Shown here: piece after piece, positions 1 through 12,062 of the stretch
How positions within the stretch are numbered: position 1 is the first letter of the stretch
Layout: every line of letters begins with the position of its first letter
Source: Saccharina japonica
Lineage: Eukaryota > Sar > Phaeophyceae > Laminariales > Laminariaceae
DNA: 64,000 nt
Assembly (NCBI GenBank): GCA_008828725.1
Contig: MEHQ01002237.1
Span: 262,359 to 326,358 of the forward strand
Reading direction: 5' to 3'
Position numbers and translations under genes: made by a program
The notes under the pieces: generated by a model
The model's database searches: none
What the model was told of the DNA's origin: nothing
Seen by the model: the letters and a program-made list of their open reading frames with translations, nothing else

Positions 1-1637
1 GAATGTTACGTACCAGGTAGATAAAAAAAGGTGTTCCAACCCAAAAAAACGCCAACAAATTCAATACCAGGTACAAAATAAGGAAAAAAATCGAACACGA
101 CTAAGGGGTTGAGGGTCTTTACAAACATAGCTGACTTCACCTATGCATGACACAGAGGGAGTATACTACTACCGGAATACTTCGTATATATAGCGGTGTG
201 CTTCGAAATATGTAGCGATTCTACTGTATTTTGTGGCATCTGTGGAAAATATCCTCTGGCATATCCACGGGTTTGCTACTGATGTGTAGGCATGCATGTT
301 TTTGCGCGAGTCGCAACACATAACCCACATGGAGACTTGGGAACGTCGCCGACTACGACGCATATAATGACACTCTGTTTCTCTCTTTGCTATTGAACTT
401 GGTCCATCCACCTAGCCGGGTGTTGCAGCTATGCTGGCCCTGGGCTCCTGCTGAGTTCAGGGGTGTACGTGTCAAGGTGTGGGTTACTCGCTTTCCTCGC
501 GAGGGCATTGAAAGCTGTAGCGGTACGCCGAAGATCGGCCAGCCCGGCCGCACTCTCGAGACAAAGCGCCGCTCGCGCGTTTCACCGCTCGCGCATTTCC
601 TTCGCTTGCATGACTGACGCACCGCCGCGCGCGGGATACGTACACTATCAAAATTCATGAAATCAGATGATGAAGGACGCCGAGGCGGCCTCTCGTTGTG
701 CTCACGCGCGTGCACGTACCCATACTTGCCGAAACCTGACGAACGTTACTACTAGCGCTACTGCTGCTGCTGCTGCTGTTCGCTACGTGCGTTGGCAGAC
801 AGCAGTAGAACAGGACACCTACAGAGGGGCAACCTACAGCCTACGTATACGCAGCAGTCAGTATATCAGCGTTCGGTGCGAATCGACGAGCAAGCGGGAA
901 TGCTGCATGCATGCACCCTGTTTTGCGCGATAAGAAATGGAGGCACGTACCGGGGGGGGAGAGGGGGAGAAGGGACGAGACCCGTGACCACGACGGCTTG
1001 TTCAGAAGGACGCCGAGGGTAAAACCTCCTACGAGTCGAGCTGGAACGCAATACAAGTGACGACGATTACAAAGAAAAAGAAAAAAAGAAAAAAAGAAAA
1101 AAAAAGACAAGTATAAAATGGTGCTGCTGTCTGCACTCTGAACATATTCGTATATAATTACACGTACCGTGTGTAAGAAACAGGAAAACTCGTCCAAACT
1201 GGATTTTTTGTTTTGTTTGTTTTGAGAATGGATGGATGCGTTTTTCCACTATTAATAACTAATAACAACAACGCCAGACAGAGTGTCTTGACTGCTGGAA
1301 CGACTGCCGAGTTTCTTCATTTCCTGTCTATCTGCGCCGCTTTCTTACGTACGTATCATACCAGGTACCAGGTATACCGCAACTACAGCAGTCTTTTCTG
1401 CGGCCCACAAGACAGAAGTACTATTAATACTGACTGTACCAGGTAGTATATGAGTACCAGTAGAATATCCATCAACGTATATGATACATGCCAGTACGTT
1501 CCGAAGCACCAGGTAAAATTAGACGCGTTCGACTTAAATATTTAATAGGTGAAACAAGGATGCTCAGTGCTTGCGGCGCTCGGGTAAAAGCTACCAGGTA
1601 TTTATAAGCAGATGGCAGCATGCCGCGCAGCACCTGG
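1..1637. other. Intergenic stretch, no gene recognised
   Basis: No open frame here looks like a known protein and none carries convincing splice signals. Short runs of CTG-type triplets (about 760-780), an A-rich tract (1065-1110) and several copies of the octamer ACCAGGTA (near 12, 64, 1360, 1438, 1592) are the only structure seen. Confidence 0.5.
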
Positions 1638-2104
1638 TACCTGGCAAGGCATTAATTAGGTGTTGCGCTGTTGCGCTGGCGCAACATTTGGCCAAAATAA
1701 CGGTTTTGCGCAACAGTCGCCGCGAGGCTAGTTGCGCGCAGCGCAACACGCGTTTTTGGGCGCGCAACATTTTCGCCGCAGGCAAAAAAAATTGTTGCGC
1801 GTTTTTTTCTCGCCGGGGTCGAGAAAAAAATTTGGGGGTCTTTTTTTCTTGATAAATAGTCGTAATTGGACATCTTTTAGGCTTTTTAGGCGTACATTCG
1901 CCCAAAGATCGCCATTTTTTCGCTTTTTTCGCTTTTTTCGCCTCCGGCGGCGGCGGGGGCGGGGGGGGATGGTCGGGGCTTGCGGCGCCTGCGGCGCGCA
2001 ACACGCGCCTCAGGCGTGTTGCGGTGCGCGCAACACTCCTTGAGTCGCCTGTTGCGCTGCGCGCAACAGACCCCGACCGACTAATTAATGCCCTGGTACC
2101 TGGT
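1638..2104. repeat. Foldback element J, GTTGCGC-rich
   Basis: The ends are inverted: GTACCTGG followed closely by GCATTAATTAG on the left, and CTAATTAATGCCCTGGTAC on the right. The interior is built of many forward and reverse copies of GTTGCGC/GCGCAAC (1660-1800 and 1990-2070), with T-rich and GGCGG-rich runs between. It looks like a non-autonomous inverted-repeat element; no coding capacity is seen. The superfamily cannot be assigned because no clean target-site duplication is visible. Confidence 0.55.
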
Positions 2105-2413
2105 ACGACGTACCTTCATACCAACCATACACACTGGTCACACGGGCCCAGATGGTGTTAGTTTGTTCATTCGGAATTCGGAATTCTGCAGCGTACGAAT
2201 CACATCTCGGGGTTCCGTCAGTTTGACGATCGAGCGGAGCGCAGGGCTGAGAGGAGAGGCCGTGTGTTTCCTCCGGGTGTGCTGTGACGCTGTGACGATC
2301 AAACAAGAGCTGCTGTTAATACTGTTGTGAGCTGGGGAGTCACTCTAATAGCACGTATATATGGTATCATACAAGCAAAAACCCTAAAAGCTGGGAGTCA
2401 ACACGTACGGCAG

Positions 2414-2415
<2 letters not shown>

Positions 2416-2449
<34 letters not shown>
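2416..2449. repeat. (CTG)n microsatellite
   Basis: About eleven CTG units in a row followed by a short GT run. Confidence 0.9.
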
Positions 2450-2457
<8 letters not shown>

Positions 2458-2558
2458 AGTACTGCTGACTGCTACTGTATACCAGGGATACCCCACCGCC
2501 GTGCTTCTTAGTAAGCATTGAACTGGTGTACTCGTACATCGGGCATGTGGTACCTATG

Positions 2559-2594
2559 GGCTATGACCCTCCAAAAAAAGGGAGGGTCATAGCC
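2559..2594. other. Perfect hairpin
   Basis: GGCTATGACCCTCC (2559-2572) is exactly inverted as GGAGGGTCATAGCC (2581-2594) around the loop AAAAAAAG. It could be a tiny foldback element or a transcript stem. No T-run follows on the plus strand, so it is not called a terminator. Confidence 0.7.
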
Positions 2595-2717
2595 GATAGT
2601 GTGGTACAGCAGTAGTTTGTGTGTGTTCTTCACGTTCGTTACGTAACACCGGACGAACTCCGAGTAGAAATAAATGGACGTACAAATACGCGCAAAGCAG
2701 CAGCAGAGCATATACAT

Positions 2718-3362
2718 ATAAGGGCAGCGGCCAAAAACAGGTACACCGGGTCCGTTCGGGGCCAAAAACAGGTACATACAAAAATCAAGTTAAAAACGCA
2801 CCCCACGAACCTGCCGTCCCTTGCAACGCAAAGTAGAGTTTTTTCATGTTCTTCGTGCTCGCCCGGTGGCTACGTATACGAGTAGCTGCTATTAATAGTA
2901 CGCGGAACGAACGCCTGCTGCTGTATTTCTCCCTTCTCAGCTTGCGACACCCCTAGTATTCCAAGTCAACCACAATCCCGAAGGGGAGCCTTTTATCTCG
3001 TATTATTTCGGCGTAGGCAAGGCGTAGGTGTGCAGGCAGATCTGTGTGTCGCTCGAGTGTGGCGTGTGGTGCGAGGTGCGAAGGGAGGAGGGGGTCTCCG
3101 CGTACGTCGGGATTTGTATAGGGGGCATAGGGTAGAACTATGAAGGGCCTCTGATTGGCTTAAAAACGACAAAAAAAAGGTGAAAGTCAAGCAGAGTAGA
3201 CAAAATCAGGTATACCTGGGTTTTAAAGAGGCAAAAACAGGTACAACGAGTTTTGGAGCAGTGGCAGGGCACGTGGAGTGCGTTTTTGACTTGATTTTAA
3301 GTATGTACCTGTTTTTGGCCGCAAACGGACCAGGTATACCTGTTTTTGGACGCTGCCCTACA
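2718..3362. repeat. Foldback element K
   Basis: About 85 bases at 2718-2803 recur inverted at 3275-3362. Both arms carry CCAAAAACAGGTA twice and end with AAAAACGCAC. The 470-bp centre holds further AAAACAGGTA copies (near 3234) but no recognisable coding sequence. Interpreted as a non-autonomous inverted-repeat element. Confidence 0.65.
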
Positions 3363-5294
3363 CATTATAACCCGTTCAGGAAAATATGGGTCGCAGACGG
3401 GGGGTAGTACTCGTATGATAGCGGCCGGATGAAATTTGGACTGCATACAAAAAGAAACCGCACGTTCGCTGGTGGAGACTGGAGACGATGTACCGTACGC
3501 GTCATGGGGAGGGGAAAAGCGCGAGCGGGGGGTGACGGCTACTCGTATTGCTGTGCTGCTGTGGGCACATGCATGCCATGCAGGCGCCGTGAGCTCGGCT
3601 GTGTTTGGCGTTCAGGGAAGCCTTCCTCTGCCGCAATGGTTTGTGTGTGTTCTTTACTCGTACATACTGCTGTATTTAATACCAGGTAGTACTCGTAATA
3701 AACCGTACTTTCCACAACTTCGTGAATTCACGGCAGCAGCAGCAGCATATTATGATGTGAAGCAAAGCAGAAGAACAGCAGAGGAGGCGACAACGAGGCG
3801 AGGGTCGTACCCTCACGCAATAAAATGAAACTACAATTTGACTTTGTACTGAGTACAGGATTGCAAGCAAGGTGTCTGTTGTTCCTCGGCGGGAACAGAA
3901 CAAACGTCTCCCATGATACCATGTCCTATGTCATCATCCCGGATCTTGTACCATATTCAGTATATGATACTTCTGCTACTGGTACTGCTGGCAGAATACG
4001 ATTCGGCTTCGGGGAAGGTCGCAAAACGAGAAACCGTTCGACAGAGCTCGCTCGTCGCTTGGGGACCCGACCGATCGCGAACGAGGGCGTGGAGTAGGGA
4101 CGGGGCGATGGACTACTATGTACGGTGTCAAGTAAGCTCGTCCGCCACGTGTGCCAATGCACACCGCTTTGCTTTGGGGGACACGCATGGGGACTAATCG
4201 TGGGTGTGCGTGTAACTCTTTACCTACCTCTTTGGCTGTACCATCTCTGTTGGCAGTGACGACGCGCGAGAACTCGGATTTTCTGTCGCCTCTCCTCCAC
4301 CAATACCCTCCAACTTCGATCTCGAGGGGTACGAAATCTTGTTGTTCGGTGACCCTGCTTGGCCTATCTTTTCCACAGAAAGACTTGCGCACCGGTAGCT
4401 GGCGAGCGCGGACCTTTGATGGTACCACCTTCCCTTCCGCTCTGTGTTTTTGTCCGGTCTGGGCGAATCTCAATAATCCCCTAACCCCGCCCTTTGTGGG
4501 CGTGACGTCCGCTCTACTGCCTTGTGGAACTCTGTTGTAAAATGCGAGCGATATTTACTACGAGATTATTTACCTCTTGGCAGACATATATTACAATAAA
4601 TAACTTGAAAATAATATCAGACGATTATTTGTGGGTAAATTATACCTGATTTGGTTGCATGATCGGCGCAGCGATTATAGAGCGTGCTGACAGTCCCCGC
4701 GCACTTGACCAATAAGACGCTTGTATGTGATCGTGGATCGGGCATCGAGGTAACCAAAATACGAAGCACTGCTGCTGGCGCGAGTGCGAGACTTGGCGTG
4801 TACGTCCTCGAGGTGAGTGGGCGTAGGTACTACTACAGCACAAGGTGCACGACGCCACACGCACAGCTAATCGGCAAGGCCGACAACACGTGAGATGTTG
4901 CCTCCTTCACCCTGCAGAGACTTCAGATATGTTTTTGGTTTTTTTGGGACCTACCTGGTGTAACTACGCACACGGAGGATGAAGACAACACCCTGGCTTG
5001 CCCCTGTGGGACAATTTTCTGAGCTGATGATCTCCAAGCCAGGGGGGGGCACACTCAACGAAAGTGAAGGCTTTCATTCTCGTCGAAGTCTTTCCACAGG
5101 CGCATCTCTCGGCATTTGCACTCGCCCCATTGTCGAGAAAAACAGCTTGGAAAATCGTGCGAAGAGGTGTGTTACGCATTGTACGTACAGCAGTTACCAC
5201 GGTAAGTCAAGCGCCACGAACACAACGGCAAAGCTCTGCGGTGTTATATACATACCAGGTACGTCCCATCGATCAACCGCTTATTACGTACCGG
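3363..5294. other. Intergenic or undetected exons, unresolved
   Basis: No known family is recognised. The part 3976-4540 is open on both strands and reads like average coding sequence (see the separate entry). The remainder (4541-5294) shows nothing. Confidence 0.3.
3976..4473 (-). CDS. Unrecognised open frame, 165 codons, possible exon
   Basis: I do not recognise this frame. It is charged and of mixed composition (for example GGYWWRRGDRKSEF in its middle), unlike the low-complexity frames elsewhere. Inside it on this strand, AAAGAG is followed by GTAGGT, which could be a splice donor. The plus strand of the same stretch is also open (4151-4540) and has its own plausible signals: GTAAGC near 4130 and an acceptor-like GGCAG near 4261, but their phases do not join into one frame. 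It may be an exon on either strand or chance. No neighbouring gene supports it. Confidence 0.15.
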   Translation of the reverse strand: MRFAQTGQKHRAEGKVVPSKVRARQLPVRKSFCGKDRPSRVTEQQDFVPLEIEVGGYWWRRGDRKSEFSRVVTANRDGTAKEVGKELHAHPRLVPMRVPQSKAVCIGTRGGRAYLTPYIVVHRPVPTPRPRSRSVGSPSDERALSNGFSFCDLPRSRIVFCQQYQ

Positions 5295-5666
5295 TACAGC
5301 TCTATTAATAGCAGTTTGGGCGTTATTATATGAATGCAGTGCGAGCTCCCTCTAGACGATAATAAAAACAGTGTGAGCGGCGCTGCAGTGCGTCCAGTGT
5401 CACGCTTCGCGTGATTCGTACAAAACCGTTCCTTGCAGTGTAAACATCCTGAGCAGCTTTGCGTGCCGATCGCTGGAGCGTACAGCTCTATTAATAGCAG
5501 TTTGGGCGTTATTATATGAATGCAGTGCGAGCTCCCTCTAGACGATAATAAAAACAGTGCGAGCGGCGCTGCAGTGCGTCCAGTGTCACGCTTCGCGTGA
5601 TTCGTACAAAACCGTTCCTTGCAGTGTAAACATCCTGAGCAGCTTTGCGTGCCGATCGCTGGAGCG
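5295..5666. repeat. 186-bp tandem duplication
   Basis: The block 5295-5480 is repeated at 5481-5666. I see one substitution between copies (GTGTGAGCGG versus GTGCGAGCGG), so the duplication is very recent or an assembly duplication. Each copy starts with a CTATTAATAG palindrome. Confidence 0.9.
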
Positions 5667-8215
5667 GGCCAGGATGATCACCCAGCAGTATCCTACTGGT
5701 ATTGAAAACACCCGCTGCAATATCCATTTACACCTTTGGAAACCCGGGGGTGTACCCTGGGTGTCCCCTGACTACCATACCCCCCCCCTACCGCGAGCGA
5801 ACCCTCATGCCCAAAGGGACTTGGGGAAAACAGCAGAAAAATAGAAGACAGGAACAGCCGGAGATCATCCCCAGCACAACCCGAAGAAGAAAAACAACAT
5901 GAAACCACTGACTCAGTATGGCATCCATCCACGATATGTATACGATGGTAACCACACACCTTGCTTGGTGGTTTGATTGAACTCAAAAGAACAAACAGCA
6001 ACATTTCACAACTCTATCGTTTTCCCGCCACCTGTTTCCTCTGGTCCCTGAAGACACAATATATACCGGTAAACCGGTATGCCTTGCATTCTGCGGCGAA
6101 GACGGGCGCAGCAAGCTGGGAATGAGACAGTCGCGGCGATGCGCACTATTCTGGGTATGCATGTCGTGCCACTAAATACAGTATTCCCTACCTAACTCCC
6201 TGCGGGATGCATTTCCGAGCCGATTATCTCCTGAACGTGGAGGGGACGAAAATGATGGCATTGGAAATACCTCACCTGTTCAGTTAGAAGGAACTACAGC
6301 CTATTGAGCTACGAGTACTACTTCAGTCACACGTGACCATGCGTTCTTCCTTCTAGCGAACATCGCCGGTAGGCTTTCATATTGTAGACGCATTGCTTAG
6401 CGTTTGTTTGCGACTCTCCACGCGCTCCGATCGCATACGTACATACCTAGGGGTGTTTTTACAGTACAGCAGTAGTAGTAAGAAAGGCATTCGATTCTCG
6501 GGGCGTTCTCCTTTTGATAGGAGAGACTTCGTTTTACGTTTGATTTCTAGCGATCGTTTTAAGTTTTTAACGTAAATCATACCACTCTGTCCGGAAACGC
6601 CAGGAGCGCTTGCTTTTTAATGCGAGTACCAAAAATATCTTACACATATGTATTTCCCGACAGAGCGGTACTGCTGCTGCTGTTGTAGTACGTCATTCGA
6701 AGAAAAAAACGTCCTACCTACTGCAAGTAGGGTTTGCCAGCTGCTGCAGGCAGGCACCAGCTGCTGCTAGAGGTGGTATAGTCTGCTTCTCCCGCTGCTT
6801 TGGTCTGTGGTTTACGAGCACGCTCACGCGCACAAAACCTGTGCCTCTGACCCCTGGGTAGAGGGTACGTAGAGGGATACAGTACGAGAAGTATGGCCTT
6901 GAGCGCCATTCTCCTTTCATGTGATGTCCTGAGAGCTGGAGCTCGAACAACAACCAGCCGGTTGGCGCCGGCTGATAGTGCTTGCATCTGCTGCGGGCGG
7001 CCTGGCCCACCTCGGGAGTCGCGCACACACGCCAACTGCTGAGTTGCGCCGGCCCTGCTTTTCTGCCCCATCACAGCGACGGCGCGCAGGCTCCGAGAAG
7101 CACAACTAGCCACATACCAGGTATATACGCACTACAGCGGGGATACACCACCACACCAGCATGGCGTTGGGCCGTCCTCTGCAGCGTTGGTTGTCCGAGC
7201 GCCCGAGCTGCAAAAGCGGTGTGTCTCTGTCATGCGCGCGCCTGCTCTCGGCGCGTCTCGGCTATAGCTGCGTGGTCGTAGCTGGCGCCGTTGCCAACCG
7301 CCGACGTTTGTCTCTACAGAGTCCCCACGTACGAAACTCGTGTTTCATTTGGTGCTATCATCCTTGCTGCTTGGCCGAATTTCCCTGCACATTAAAGCAT
7401 TTTTATTGGTTGAAGTCTTCCCGGGGTCTTGACAAAACTTTCTTCCGGAGTAGGAGGTATGCCACTCTCCCCGTTGTCGAACAAAAACCAGCTTGTTGTG
7501 GATTTTTTGCCCTAGGGTATGTGTTATCTTGCGTATTGTACGATATACAGCAGTAGTGGGGGGTTTCCAATAGTGCCGGCATGTGCCAGCGAAATAAACC
7601 GACGCTATTATTCAGGACACCGGCATGATTGCGAATATATAGTGCCGGTACCGGTACCAGTATTGGGAGTTCGAGATGCCCTCCATAGTGTCGATGCCGA
7701 CACCACTAAAAAAAATAACAGTTGGGGGTGTAGTGTGCCATACTTGAACTACATTAATTGTCAAGTAATAGAGGGCGGCATGGAGGGGGAATACAACGGG
7801 TGGTGATGGGGGAGGACCTCGGCAAGATATAACGGCAGAAAGGTGTGCTTTGCTTGCCGTGAACAAAAAGCGGGGTGCAGAGCACGTACTGCACTAAACG
7901 CGCGGTGCGCACGTGCTGTATTTGTTGTAAACTTGTGCGTGCGGCTGCTGTACAGCAGAGACTTCACGAATCGTAATATGTACTCTTGTGCAAAATGTAT
8001 ACCGCATTATCAATGCGTATGGTTGGAAAGCCCGGCGTGTTGGCGTTGTCTTAACATTAATTTAATTCCGCCCATTTGCCCAGTGTACAGCTGGACTAAT
8101 GTGCAGCACGTGCCTCCATGCGACGAACTGTTGCTGTGCTTGGACATGGACGGGTTCCTTCTGTGGTCACAATATGGTATGCATACAAACAAAACGGCTG
8201 TGTAACACGGTGATG
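5667..8215. other. Intergenic stretch, no gene recognised
   Basis: No protein family, RNA gene or repeat is recognised. The open frames at 6718-7113 (minus) and 7161-7556 (plus, starting ATGGCGTTGGGCCG) are the least repetitive, but neither has recognisable motifs or supporting splice sites. Confidence 0.4.
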
Positions 8216-8247
8216 CTGTACTGTACTGTACTGTACTGTACTGTACT
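8216..8247. repeat. (CTGTA)n microsatellite
   Basis: Six consecutive CTGTA pentamers. Confidence 0.9.
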
Positions 8248-8849
8248 CCCCTCTTCCCCTCATAACCTCTAGGGTTAGGTCCTCTTATTTCTTATCTACA
8301 GCAAGCTGGGGGAGCAACGCTGGGGGTTTTGTAGTGATATAGAGGCTAAACCCGCACTATTCAGAGCCCCGTAGGGAGGGTAACCGGCATTGGTGAGAGT
8401 TCCAGTCGTGCCAAGCGATTTCACCTGCATCATTGGTAACAGTGACACTATTCAACCGGCACTATTGGGAGTCCCACACTGTATATATGGGCGATGTGAC
8501 ACTATGACGCTACAAAAAAAATCATGTTATGTTTTGAATGCGGCAGGATTTCGTTGGTTTGTTTTTGCTTTTCGAATTGCTCACTCGAAATGTACAATAC
8601 ACGGCCTACGGCACGTATCAGGCAGCCTTGCCTCTCACGTCTATGTATCATATACCGGTGGGTTTTAGTGTTTACATGACTGACTGACTGCCTGCTGCTA
8701 ATTCTGTACTTTCGTAACTCGTAACTGCATTTTTATAGTTAGTCGTACCTGGTACCAGGTGTGTTGCCCGGTACCTGGTACATGAGCTGGTATATACCTG
8801 ACCTGGTACCCGACCTGGTGCCATGCGTTACAGCAGTAGTAGTGGGTGC
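8248..8849. other. Intergenic; cluster of TACCTGGTA motifs
   Basis: No gene. Between 8748 and 8822 the word ACCTGGTA or its inverse and close variants occur about seven times, the densest cluster of this over-represented word in the window. Confidence 0.5.
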
Positions 8850-8972
8850 GCCGATATAAGAGAGGAGTGTGTCACTCTACTTACTACTTACCCTTCTCTT
8901 GTTCGATAAAAGAGAGAACCTCTTTAGTATCGGATAACTGGCATAAGAGAAAATACATCTCTCATATCGGCA
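8850..8972. repeat. Small foldback MITE L
   Basis: GCCGATATAAGAGAGG at the left end is inverted as CTCTCATATCGGC at the right end. Related GATATGAGAGAG pieces lie at 9486-9540 and 11800-11860, so it is a dispersed family. About 123 bp and non-coding. Confidence 0.5.
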
Positions 8973-9590
8973 TACCTGGTACATTTCAACACCTGGTAGC
9001 GTATTGTATTCAGGTTATGACTGGATAGAAAGGGCGAGAGAGAGGCAACTTCGTCGCGGGTGGCATTTGGCCGTGGTACAGGATGTCCACGCGCAAAATA
9101 TGTGACGCCTTTCTTCGACGTGTTCGTGTCCCTGCGACAACATTGTCCCATAGACTCTTGTCGTGTTGACCCCACAACAATAGCAGCACGTATAGTACCA
9201 GTACAGGCAGCATCTAGCACCGTTGTATGTACGATCACGCACACAGTAGGCGCCCATCACACGATTACGATTATCATTACTGTTCGTCGACTTACATCCA
9301 ACTCACGTCGCCATCGTCCTCTCACGGGGTATGTATGCAATCATGTACTGCTGTGAGATGAGAGACTCAGACGGTTACCAACGGCAAGCGTTTCCATTGC
9401 ATACGTAGGTAGCTCGCGCTCGACGAAGAGGGGTTTGTGGGACATCACGGGCCCCTAAAACGCTCTTCATCCAATTTTTCCGTTCGATATGAGAGAGCTT
9501 AAGACCGATTGTCCAAAACCTCTCTCATAGGGCTGGCAGGTGTGTCCAAGGGCATTTGACTCTCTGTTATATCCAACTTTTCATGGTTGA
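8973..9590. other. Intergenic, no gene recognised
   Basis: Nothing recognised beyond a degenerate piece of the L foldback family at 9486-9540. Confidence 0.4.
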
Positions 9591-9870
9591 TTGACGGGAC
9601 GGCCTTGACGGTAACGACGGGACGGGACGGGACGGTAAAACCGTCGTCAAATTGAGACCGTTGTCCCGTCAATAATTCCAACTACCGTTGACTCGTACCG
9701 TTCCGTCCCGCCGATAAAATAGTTCACGTTGCACGTAACCGTCCCGTCCCGTCGAGAAAATCTCCCGTGAACGTCCCGTCCCGTCGACAAAAACCCTGCT
9801 GCTATCGTCCCGTCCCGCCGTGAAAACGTGCCCCTAGTGTTCCGTCCCGCCATTGCCGTCACTCCTTCCT
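9591..9870. repeat. GACGGGACGG minisatellite, first array
   Basis: About nine copies of a core reading CGTCCCGTCCCGTCGAGAAA on the plus strand, or its inverse at the left end, separated by unlike 8-25 base spacers. The left part (9600-9670) is inverted relative to the right part, so the array can fold back. It shares its core with the array at 11395-11770. Confidence 0.8.
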
Positions 9871-9889
9871 GTCAAGATACCGTTACTAC

Positions 9890-10670
9890 TACTACTACTC
9901 ACGTATGGTCCCAGTATACTTCATACTCCGAGTATGCTCGGAGTGTCGAGTACGTTTCGTATTTACTCCGAGTACTGAGAGTATTAAAGTACTGGCGGCC
10001 TGAATACTGCGAGTACTGGGAGTATGAGCAGTACTGAAGGCCCAAATACTTCGAGTACTGGGAGCATGATCAGTACAGAACCCCGAGTGCAAGCAAGTAT
10101 CCGCAGTATAGAACTCCGAAATACTTGGGAGTACAGGCACAGTATCCGTAGTACAGAACCTCGAAGTATTGCGGGCACACAAAGCAACTGAGGTGTGTTT
10201 TCTCGAAAATAATACCCTAATTATACTTCCAGGTACTGCTGGGAGCACCTGTGAAATGTGAAATGTTGCAAACGCCAAGTTACATGCTCCCAGAATCTGG
10301 GAGAAATGACAGCCGAGTCCTTAAAATGATGCACAGATGCTCCCAGTATACTCCATGCTCCGAGTATACCTGGATTATCGAGCACATTTCGTACTCCGAG
10401 TACTGAGAGTTGAGAGTATTAGAGTACTGGCGGCCTAAACACTGCGAGTACTGGGAGTATGAGCAGTACTGAAGGCCCAAATACTGCTAGTACAAGGAAT
10501 ACCCGCAGTATCGGATCCCCAAATACTTGGAGTATTGGCAGTATCCGCAGTATAGAATATCGAAATACGTCGAGTGCTCGCAGTACCCGCAGTACACAAA
10601 CCCGAATTACTGCGAGTACACGAAGTATCCGAAGTACTTTTTTTCTCGAAAATACTTTACTTTACTCCCA
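9890..10670. repeat. AGTACTGGGAGTATG minisatellite
   Basis: A long imperfect array of short units of the type GAGTACTGGGAGTATGAGCA and CGCAGTATAGAACC, with two related halves: 9920-10200 and 10340-10670 share long stretches such as GCAGTACTGAAGGCCCAAAT. Not coding; open frames through it are shadows of the repeat. Confidence 0.75.
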
Positions 10671-11044
10671 GGTGCTGGGAACATCTGTGTGCTTCTGCCC
10701 GCCAAATATCTCGGGAGACGGAAGCTATGACGGACGGCCGTCTAGACTTGATGTAACATGAAATTAATACTCATTTACTTGAAAAATATTTATGATTTAC
10801 GAGATTGTCGAGAAAATCATTACATTATGACGAATAATAAACATTTTAGCAATCAGAAAATTACATTTTGTGGAAATCAGAAATGGCGAAGCTACGAATT
10901 TTCCAAGCGGAAGGTTTGAACGCAGGAAGTCCGCTGGGGTCTGTATAGCGGGAATTGAATATGAACATACCACATACATGGAAGGCGTGTTTGGTTGGGG
11001 GAGGATACAATAGAACGAGAGCGAGCGTGATCGGGGTTGGACAC
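10671..11044. other. Intergenic, nothing recognised
   Basis: AT-rich unique sequence between satellite blocks; no gene or repeat recognised. Confidence 0.4.
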
Positions 11045-11184
11045 AACTTCATTCTGGAGAGAGATATAATAAGGAGGAAGATTGACCGGGTACTAGATAA
11101 GTAAAGCACGGCAGAACTTCATTCTGGAGAGAGATATAATAAGGAGGAAGATTGGCCGGGTACTAGATAAGTAAAGCACGGCAG
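11045..11184. repeat. 70-bp tandem duplication
   Basis: 11045-11114 is repeated at 11115-11184 with a single visible difference (TTGACCGGG versus TTGGCCGGG). Confidence 0.9.
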
Positions 11185-11394
11185 TACAAGAATTATGATA
11201 TGTTGCACCACACCTCGCACATCACACACACGAGACAACACAACAAACACCACAAATGCCACCACAGGATCGCCACCATAGCACCGCCAAGCTTGACACC
11301 GGCACCCTTGATCAGTATTGCCTTAAGGGCGTGGCCGACCAACCAGCACCACCACCAACCACAACCGCAACCGCCAGAAGCGCACCCACGACCG

Positions 11395-11770
11395 TCCCGT
11401 CGTCCCGTCCCGTCGAGAAAACACAAAATGTACCGTCCGGTCCCGTCAAGAAAAAAAAACGTGCACCGTCCCCTGCCGTCGAGAAAATGCATATATTGTA
11501 CCGTCCCGTTCCGTCGAGAAAATGTATATGTACCATCCCGTCCCGTCGTGAAAAAGAAAAGAATCACCGCTCCGTCCCGTCATGAAAAACAAAAGCCATT
11601 GTACTGTACCGTTCCGTCCTGTCGAACACATTTACACCAACCGTTCCGTCCCGTCCCATCCAGCCGACTATTAAAGTTTGATTACTTTGCCGTCCCGTCC
11701 CGTTCCGTCTTCCTTTTTTTTTCCCGCTAAACATGTCAAAGCAGTCCCGTCCCGTCCCGTCCCATCTCAA
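11395..11770. repeat. GACGGGACGG minisatellite, second array
   Basis: Ten or so cores close to CGTCCCGTCCCGTCGAGAAA alternate with unlike spacers, mostly 10-13 bases and often ending TGTA. Cores differ by one or two bases. The layout resembles repeat-spacer arrays but the period and eukaryotic setting rule out CRISPR. A 176-codon open frame through it (11200-11730) reads as RPVPSRK repeats and is not a gene. Confidence 0.85.
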
Positions 11771-11849
11771 ACACTACCACCAGCCATGAAAAAGCCTGGC
11801 TGATATCCCGATTTCTCTTATACCATGTACAGGCTCTCTTATATCGGTG

Positions 11850-12062
11850 CACGGGTAGGCGCATTTCGACGCGAGTCAACGAGGGAAGAAAGGGTCTGAA
11901 GCAGTCTGCTCGCGAGATAAATTGCAACGCACGAATCGCATGTATGGGTAGGGGGGAGGACAACCTGCTATTATAGTATATGGCCCTGGATCTGAGTTAC
12001 GACTATAAATAGATAGGAGGGACAGAGAAAACAAGGGTGAAGATAATACGTGTGGTAAATGG
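11850..12062 (+). mobile_element. tRNA-SINE copy, diverged, headless
   Basis: Matches the body of the window's main SINE: GTCAACGAGGGAAGAAAG, then a CTGAAG...TCGCGA block, then GGATCTGAGTTACGAC and a purine-rich 3' end near 12050. No tRNA-like head is seen; a diverged old copy. Confidence 0.6.

Larger units (their letters stand above)
2105..2717. other. Intergenic stretch with microsatellite and hairpin
   Basis: Holds a CTG triplet run (2416-2449) and a perfect hairpin (2559-2594). No gene seen. Confidence 0.5.

Noticed and set aside
11200-11730. 176-codon frame with RPVPSRK repeats
   Set aside because: Direct translation of the GACGGGACGG minisatellite.
11395-11770. CRISPR-like repeat-spacer layout
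   Set aside because: Spacers are only about 10-13 bases, cores vary, there are no cas genes, and the window is eukaryotic.
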